Origin: Schizochytrium sp. CCTCC M209059
Taxonomy: Eukaryota; Sar; Bigyra; Thraustochytrida; Thraustochytriidae
Reading direction: 5' to 3'
DNA length: 64,000 bases
Assembly: GCA_000818945.1 (NCBI GenBank)
Contig: KN805376.1
Coordinates: 171,073 to 235,072 of the forward strand
A program made the position numbers and the translations under genes. Shown here piece by piece: positions 58,238 through 64,000 of the stretch (position 1 is the stretch's first letter; each line of letters begins with the position of its first letter). The notes below the pieces were generated by a model. That model searched no databases and had not been told where the DNA came from. It saw only the letters and a list, made by a program, of their open reading frames with translations.

Positions 58238-58885
58238 GCCAACAAGGTATAGATAGGCCTGCGTACATGTCTTTGCCAGTCTCTTCGTGCGTGAAGACGC
58301 GTCCCACTTTCTCTTTCATTTCATACGCTGGTCTGCTGCGATCTGCTGCGATCTGCTGCCTGCCGGCTGCAGCCCGAGCTTGGCGCTCAGGCTCCGTCGC
58401 TCGCCTCGCCTCGCCTCGCCTCGACTCACAGGCCATGCCAGCTCCCACTCGTCCACGAGGAGGGCGACAATCGGTCTCTTGTTCCTCGTGTTCGTCTGCA
58501 AGTTCGCGGGAGCAGCGTCGACACGAGGCGCGCCGGCCCCGCCATTTTGCGTTGCGCCAAATTGCGTTGCGCCAGGTCGCGCCTGCCCCCGCGTCCTGTG
58601 CCCTCGGGTGAGCCGGCAGAGGCGAGCGCCGTCGCACCAGACGCGGCGAAGTCGTCAGGCCCGACGGGCGCGGAGGGCCGCTTGAAGTCGACCGGGCGGG
58701 GCCAAGCACGGCGCCACGGCGCGCGAGCGCGGCGTCGAGCGCGGCGTCGAGCGCGGCGGCAGAGACGGATTGGTTGACCTGGCTGGGTTGATCGCTCGGT
58801 CGCGTCCGAGGGAGCAGCGTGCGCGTGCGCGGGCGCGGGCGCGGGCGCGGGGCGAGGAGGCGAGGCGCGAGGCGCGGGAAATAGG
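58238..58885. other. Intergenic, 648 bases, GC-rich repeats
   Basis: Contains (CGCCT)n at about 58401-58422, two copies of GCGGCGTCGA near 58730-58755, and a (GGGCGC)n run at about 58829-58851, which is 35 bases before the FolD-like ATG. Long frames here reflect composition. No gene is supported. Confidence 0.55.
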
Positions 58886-59788
58886 ATGCTGCGCAAGATC
58901 GAGTGTGCCGCCGTGGCGCAGCGGCTGGCCGCGCAGGCGCGCAGCCGGCTGAGCGGCGCCAACGCGGGCCTGGCGAACGGCAAGCGCGTGTGCGCCGTAC
59001 AGGTAGGCGGCGAGCAGCAGGCGTGGTATGTCAATGCGCGCAAGCACGCGGAGCGGCTCCCGCTCAAGGAGCTCGGCGTCAGCTGGGAGACTAAGACCAT
59101 GGACGCGGACTCCACGGCGAACGAGATCATGTCCACGGTCGCAGCGCTCAACAACGACCCGTCCGTGGCCGGTGTTTTGGTGGTGCGACCCGTTCCAGAG
59201 CAGCTCTCCATCAACCTCTTGCAGCAAGCAGTACATCCGCTCAAGGACATAGAGGGCATGCATCCCAACTCGATTGGACGCGTCGTCTACGGCAGCAAGC
59301 TCCAAGGCGCGATTCTCTGGCCTTGCACGGCCAAGGCGTCAGTCGAGGTTTTGCGCCAGGGTCTTCTCGACTTTGAGGGCACCGACAGTTTGGCTGGAGT
59401 CGAGGTTCTCGTTGTTGGTAACTCCGATGTCCTTGTCAAGCCCATGGTCTCTATTCTCCATGGCGAAGGTGCCACCGTGACGGTGTGCCACCCTCACATG
59501 GCCAACTTTGCCGCGTACACGCGGTCGGCTGACGTGGTCGTCTCAAGTGCCAACCTTGGTCATCATACCATTTCCGGGGACATGCTCAAGCCAGGGGCGA
59601 TTCTCCTCGACCTCGGCATGAACGTTGCCGATGGAAAGTTTGTCGGTGGCGACGTGGACTTGAATTCCTGCGACCACATCAAGGCCTACTCTTCTCTCGC
59701 TCACGGCATTGGCCGCGTCCGCTCCGCTGTCATGTGCGACAATCTCGCTCAGGCCATCCTTGAGCTCCGCAAGACTTCGTCCGCATGA
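58886..59788 (+). CDS. FolD/MTHFD-like methylenetetrahydrofolate dehydrogenase homologue with altered active site
   Basis: This 300-residue protein has the full length and fold pattern of FolD: a catalytic N-domain and a Rossmann C-domain ending in a helix. Recognisable blocks are WYVNARKHAE (47-56), KDIEGMHPNSIG (120-131), WPCTAKA (145-151), VLVVGNSDVLVKPM (174-187) and HGIGRVRSAVM (273-283). Nearly every key residue differs from bifunctional FolD. The catalytic Lys56 is Arg52 (with Lys53 next), the Gln of LVQLPLP is absent (LVVRPVP), KDVDG is KDIEG, GRSxxVGxP is GNSDVLVKP, and TPVPGGVGPMT is SSLAHGIGRVRSAVM. Tyr48 remains. It is probably a divergent paralogue, possibly without cyclohydrolase activity. 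Codon use is normal, so it is not a pseudogene. Confidence 0.8.
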   Translation: MLRKIECAAVAQRLAAQARSRLSGANAGLANGKRVCAVQVGGEQQAWYVNARKHAERLPLKELGVSWETKTMDADSTANEIMSTVAALNNDPSVAGVLVVRPVPEQLSINLLQQAVHPLKDIEGMHPNSIGRVVYGSKLQGAILWPCTAKASVEVLRQGLLDFEGTDSLAGVEVLVVGNSDVLVKPMVSILHGEGATVTVCHPHMANFAAYTRSADVVVSSANLGHHTISGDMLKPGAILLDLGMNVADGKFVGGDVDLNSCDHIKAYSSLAHGIGRVRSAVMCDNLAQAILELRKTSSA

Positions 59789-60906
59789 CCGACCGCGTCG
59801 CGTCATGGAACTGACTGTCACGAACCCTGCCCGCCCGTCGGGGTCCCTTCAAGTTGATATAAAACTTTAAAGATAGCTAGTGTGTGTACTTACCACGTAG
59901 GCCTTCTACTTTTAGTGTGACGATTCGTGAGGACTTTATTTCAGAAGGGTCCCCGGATTTTCGCCAGAGGGGCCTGCCTACCTGCCCGCCTTGGGTGATA
60001 AGCTGGTCATTGGCGGGCAGAGCGAGCTCGGCGCGGTCCGGTTTCACGGTGCACGCATGTGTTTTCCTTCGAGTTGCCCATTCTACCGTCCTCGCTTGCA
60101 ACAAAGAAAAGGGGATTGCGCGAACCATCAAGCGGGTAGGTGTTGCTGCTGCTGCTGCTGCTGCTGCGGTGAGCCTGTCCACTGCTTTAAAAAATGCAGT
60201 TCCCCCTACAACAGACGCCCCGCAGCTTCGCGCCAATAGCGCGCGCCGCCCTCCTGACTCTCCCATCTTAATTCTAGTGTGGGGTCGTTGGCCACGAGTG
60301 TGAGCCCGCGGCCCGTCCCAGTGGCGCGCCGAGGGCGCACACTGGCCCTGGAAGAACAGGCTGGCAAGACGGAGCAAACAACGCACCCGAAGGACGCGAC
60401 AGACACCTATCGATCAACCGCAGGTAACCTAACCTCCCCGCTCGGTACGTACGCCTTGCCTTGCTGGCGCTTCTCCGGGCGTTTTGGCTTTGCCATGCGC
60501 AGCTGCTCCCGCGGACGGGCTGCACGCTCGCTCGCTCGCTCGCTATGCGGCAGCGTCCGGGTGCCTGACCTCGAAGGCTCGCGCGGAAGGCATGCGTCCT
60601 AAGAGAGATTGTAGTGTAGTAGAAACAGCGGTTGGCGAGCACGGTGGACACAAGCAGACGCTCGTGCACCTGCTTGCCGGCTTGACTGTGCTGACTTGGC
60701 CCTGGCTGCCTGGCTGGTTGCCTGGCTGCCTGGCTGGGCGGCCCGGCACGTTGCGAGAGCCCCTTGGGCGATGAGCGAGTGCTTGTTCAAAGAGTGTTGT
60801 CGCATGACCGACCAGCTAGCTAACTAACTGACAACCGTCTTGGGTACGGACTCCTGCTTTTCCGTGGACGTCTCACATACCGCAGAAATCAAAGCTTTTG
60901 GCAACC
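59789..60906. other. Intergenic, 1.1 kb; 5' flank of the four-exon membrane-protein gene
   Basis: Contains a (GCT)8-type tract (60142-60167), a (GCTC)n run (about 60527-60543), and CTGGCTGC repeats (about 60701-60738). Several open frames span these repeats but none resembles a protein. A GTACGT at 60444-60449 has no convincing exon upstream. Confidence 0.5.
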
Positions 60907-62126
60907 ATGGGCCTCGAACGCCTCTTTTACAACCCGGACCTTGACTGGCACACCAATGCCGTCATCTGGTGGGCCTGGGAGTCCATCGTGCACCACATGT
61001 ACTTCATCGTGCTCTTCGTACGTTCAAAGTTGCGCAGAGTCAAAAGAGATAGCTTTGAGCTCCAACGCTAACCGTTTCTGTCGCCTTTCCTCGTCAATCC
61101 TCGATGCGCAGCTGCAGCGCCAGCTCTCCGAGACCTGGGAGACCGGTGAGCTCTGTACGTTTACCTTTTCGATTTTGCGCCGCTCTCCCCACGCGTGACT
61201 CACACAACACTAACACTGGCATAAAATACTGACGGACGATACCCGTTTGATACACTTTCAAAACCTATAGGGCGCCTGAACATGGAAAAGGAGTGCGCCT
61301 TCTTTGCCAATCTTTTTGTACGTGAAGCGTTTGGGCTAACAATCCACTGCGCAAGAAATGACTTACTGACACGAGTGCAATGCATCGATATGTTTGATGA
61401 TATACACAGGGTGGTGACGCGCGCCTCTGCGCCGATGCGACCATGACCCTCTTCTCGGGCATCTGGTTTGACACGAGCAAGCCGACCCCGGAGCAGAAGA
61501 ACTGGGTGGGCCGCATGGTGACCAACTTTCAGCACAGCGAGGCCATTCTTCACTTCACCATCGTCATCTCTGGTCTCATCCTTGTCTTCCACCTGGCCTT
61601 CCAGACCAAGGAGCGCGGCATCAACAAGACCCCGCTCATCCTTCGCTGGATCTTCTTTGCTGCCCTCTTCTTTGAGACCTACACCATGTGCTGGCCGTAC
61701 CTCTTTCTCTTTGGCTGGGCCTGGGACGGCGTCACCCCGAACCCCAAGTCCCCCATCGTCGACACTCTTGTTGGCCTTGGCTCTGACGATCCCTACATGG
61801 ATGGCATCCAGATGGGCGCCTCCCTCATTACCATGTTCTGGGTTTCCGTCGTCGTGCTCATCCTCGACGCCTGGGCCATGTACCGCGCCGGCGAGTACGC
61901 TCTTGGCCGCTCTGCTACCGCGACTCTCTTCCACATGTCTATCCACGCCGTCTGCACGGCAGCCTTCTTTTACTACGCCAACGAGTTCTTCCAGCCTGGC
62001 GCTCGTGGCAGCGATGGCAAGCCCACTCTCGCGACTCTGACGCTCGACTGGCTCCACGGCCTCTATGGCAACGAGGGCCACATCTCCATGGTCGATGTTG
62101 CGTCTCTGCACGAGAAGGGTGCGTAA
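60907..62126 (+). CDS. Multispanning membrane protein of unknown family, four exons
   Basis: Exons are 60907-61017, 61112-61154, 61271-61317 and 61410-62126; the three introns (94, 116 and 92 bases) all begin GTACGT and end in AG. Phases agree and give 305 residues. For exon 2 an alternative donor (GTGAGC after 61145) would also keep phase and remove three residues. I recognise no family. About five hydrophobic helices are visible, roughly at residues 18-37, 105-123, 135-160, 198-220 and 235-255, many carrying Trp, His and aromatic residues near their ends. The N-terminus has no cleavable signal. Codon use is strongly C-ending, implying high expression. Three short 5' exons contrast with the otherwise intron-poor window. 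Confidence 0.75.
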
Positions 62127-62569
62127 GATGCCCGCTTGCTCCCTCCCTCTCTAGAGAAAGCTGTTGCACTGTCCCGATCACAGTCTGCAACCGTTTCTAT
62201 CGACTTCTCACCGTAGCTAGTTAGACTATATCCATCAGTTGCGTCGAGTCGTAGTTCCAAACCTTGAAAACTTTTGGCCGCGAAAATGCGGCTTTAAATC
62301 TACAGAACCTCTCGCTCGATAAATAGAGATGCGTGTCTATTTTTCCAAACCAGATCAATCTTGTGCGCTCAGCTGCCTGCTTCTTGGTGATTCGAGAATC
62401 TCGACAAAAAAAAGTGCAAATACTTGAGTCAGCCGGTCGAGACAACGGGATCACATTCTTCATTTACCTTGGCGGTAGGCTCATAAATTAACAGTTCGTT
62501 TCAATGCCAAAGAAATAATATGCCTGACTTCTTTTTTGAACTGGAAGATGCTAGCGTTTCGCTCAAGTT
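62127..62569. other. Convergent intergenic region, 443 bases
   Basis: AT-richer sequence between the four-exon membrane-protein gene and the ankyrin gene. No gene, repeat or RNA is visible. Confidence 0.5.
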
Positions 62570-64000
62570 CTATCTAGACGACAACCATGCAGCAAAGTCT
62601 CCATGACCAGCTTGGGCAGCAACCTGCGCCGCAGTGAGTCCCTCTGCATCTGTGGCATCCGCACGGGCACCAGATGCTAAAAGCAACTCGGCCATCTCGC
62701 GCTGGCCAGCGGCTGCCGCCTCGTGTAGTGGCAAGCGTCCATGAAGTTGTGCCGAAGGTTTCACCTTGCCTTGTGCAAGAAGACGGCGAGCTTGATGAAC
62801 ATTTCCAAATTTGGCATACACTAACAAGGTCTCCACCTCGGCATCGTGAAGCAGAGCCAATGATTCCTTGCGCTCTGCAGCCTGCTGAGATCGAAGGGAC
62901 TTCGCCTCGCTGGCTTCGCTCTCGCCTGGCTCGCTCGGGCTCGAACGCACCGGTCGAGCTGACATTAACTGAGATGCAGAGCGTGAGGGACGCAAAGCCT
63001 TTCGCTTCGTCCCGCCCCGCTTGCTGCAATTACTTGGCGTCGTACACACGTAGCTTTCATTCCTGCCTGCATCGCGAAAGGTGGCTACCTCTGTCGATAG
63101 CGCGTCGAGGAACGAGAGATTGGCACTTATCGTGCTGCGCTGACCACGCGTTTTTCTCTTTGGTCTCGTATTCACGGTATGATGGTGGCTCAACCGTTCA
63201 ATGTGCGACTCCCCAATGCGGTCCAGCGGGCGCTGTCGCACGACCGATGGCCCCGATTTACGAAGCGGAGCAAGTGCATTGACTTTCACACTTTGTCGTT
63301 GCCCGGTCTTATTAAGCGTTTTTTTGCGCTTTGGTGTTTTCGTCATTCGTCGTTTGGAGTTGGAACCAATCGATGACTTAAAGGAGGGTAACGACCCCAG
63401 CTGTAGACGGGGGCTCGACGTAGCACGTGTCAAGTCCTGGTCTGGTGTACCTTCAGTGGGCATCTTTCCGCTTTGCCTCCGTCCATCCTTTGATGCTCGT
63501 TTCTGCAATTTCTTCACAATCCCTTCTTTGGATGTGCCCTCCTGGATCCTGCCCTCTCGAGACTCATCCCGATCATCGTCGTCGCTATCGCCATATTCTT
63601 CTTCCACGTTGGTAAGACCTGCCCGCTTGCGTTCTGCAGTTCGTTGGCGCGATGGTGTGCGAGAATGCAAGGCTTTACTGCCAGGAGCATCAGAGAGAGT
63701 ATGCATGCTTGGCGAGAGCATGTCCAAAATGCTTCTGGAGCTTTGCGATGGCTCTTGCTCGCGAGACAGCAAAGGATTCATGTCGTCGTGGACCCCATAA
63801 CTCAGTCTTCGAAGCATTCGTCCAGCGGCCGTTTTCACTTTGCTCAGGATCTCTGGGTTAAGGTTCGTCAAGAGGTCCTGGTCCCACGCGCGGCTGGGAT
63901 CGTGCTTGGCAATTTCGCAGGCTACACAAGACAAATCGATACTGTACACTCTGGTCTTGCCATGTCTAGGGCATTCCCCGTATCCCTGACTTACTGAAAA
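62570..64000 (-). CDS. Ankyrin-repeat protein with basic disordered region (5' incomplete)
   Basis: The minus-strand frame is open from the right edge of the window to the stop at 62570, so the gene starts outside. Within the visible part the N-terminal segment contains CPRHG and CVAC separated by 14 residues, which may be a small zinc site. Next comes a long Ser/Arg/Lys-rich, probably disordered stretch. At the C-terminus (last 90 residues) are about three ankyrin units with the L-HGRLPLHEAAAAG consensus and a following DAEGLTAAQVAAQAGH unit. Ankyrin repeats mediate protein binding; no catalytic domain is visible. The first in-frame ATG is at 63817, but the sequence upstream of it looks coding. 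Confidence 0.7.
   Translation of the reverse strand, partial: FSVSQGYGECPRHGKTRVYSIDLSCVACEIAKHDPSRAWDQDLLTNLNPEILSKVKTAAGRMLRRLSYGVHDDMNPLLSREQEPSQSSRSILDMLSPSMHTLSDAPGSKALHSRTPSRQRTAERKRAGLTNVEEEYGDSDDDDRDESREGRIQEGTSKEGIVKKLQKRASKDGRRQSGKMPTEGTPDQDLTRATSSPRLQLGSLPSFKSSIGSNSKRRMTKTPKRKKTLNKTGQRQSVKVNALAPLRKSGPSVVRQRPLDRIGESHIERLSHHHTVNTRPKRKTRGQRSTISANLSFLDALSTEVATFRDAGRNESYVCTTPSNCSKRGGTKRKALRPSRSASQLMSARPVRSSPSEPGESEASEAKSLRSQQAAERKESLALLHDAEVETLLVYAKFGNVHQARRLLAQGKVKPSAQLHGRLPLHEAAAAGQREMAELLLASGARADATDAEGLTAAQVAAQAGHGDFAAWLSSR

Overview
This window is nuclear DNA of a protist, most likely a heterokont (stramenopile), and I suspect a thraustochytrid-like labyrinthulomycete. The evidence is a tandem-EGF protein of the SIG/mastigoneme type found in heterokont flagellar hairs, conserved flagellar genes (a CDK20-like kinase and the outer-arm dynein factor DAW1/ODA16), GC-rich and mostly intron-less genes 1-4 kb long, and rare short introns that all start with GTACGT. 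The species cannot be fixed from the sequence alone. There are no prokaryotic features, transposons, CRISPR arrays or recognisable tRNA/rRNA genes.

Layout. 0-6.1 kb: CDK20-like kinase, an unknown protein whose CDS overlaps it tail to tail, and the mastigoneme-like protein. 6.6-17.2 kb: an EF-hand/coiled-coil protein, a Q-rich Kelch-BTB protein, the PKA regulatory subunit and DAW1. 17.3-25.9 kb: an ER-type hexose-6-phosphate dehydrogenase, a coiled-coil protein, a peroxiredoxin-like protein, a two-exon 36-residue membrane microprotein, an RGS protein with a lipidation-type N-terminus, and ZNHIT2. 26.2-30.2 kb: a three-exon mitochondrial citrate carrier (SLC25A1 type) divergent from a malonyl-CoA synthetase (ACSF3 type). 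30.6-41.8 kb: a RhoGAP-like protein, an LRR/coiled-coil/PH protein, a two-exon LYRM2 and an IGHMBP2-type helicase. 42.5-51.4 kb: a coiled-coil protein, a rhomboid-like protein without the catalytic serine, a GFA/CENP-V-like protein, an arrestin-fold protein and a PP1-type phosphatase. 52.9-64 kb: AIP1/WDR1, a Frizzled-like seven-helix receptor, a FolD-like protein with altered active-site residues, a four-exon multispanning membrane protein of unknown family, and an ankyrin protein running off the right edge.

Genes alternate between divergent and convergent pairs. Short tandem repeats (GCAA, GACC, GCGA, CGTG, GCTT, GCTC, AAGGG and others) sit repeatedly upstream of start codons, and the palindromic octamer TAGGCCTA occurs six times, always outside coding sequence.

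Functionally, several genes concern flagella (CDK20, mastigoneme protein, DAW1, possibly PKA-R). Others concern signalling (Frizzled-like receptor, RGS, PKA-R, PP1, arrestin-fold, RhoGAP- and PH-domain proteins), actin turnover (AIP1) and mitochondrial or carbon metabolism (SLC25A1, ACSF3, LYRM2, H6PD-like). Start codons were assigned to the first plausible ATG; several long frames extend upstream only through non-ATG codons.
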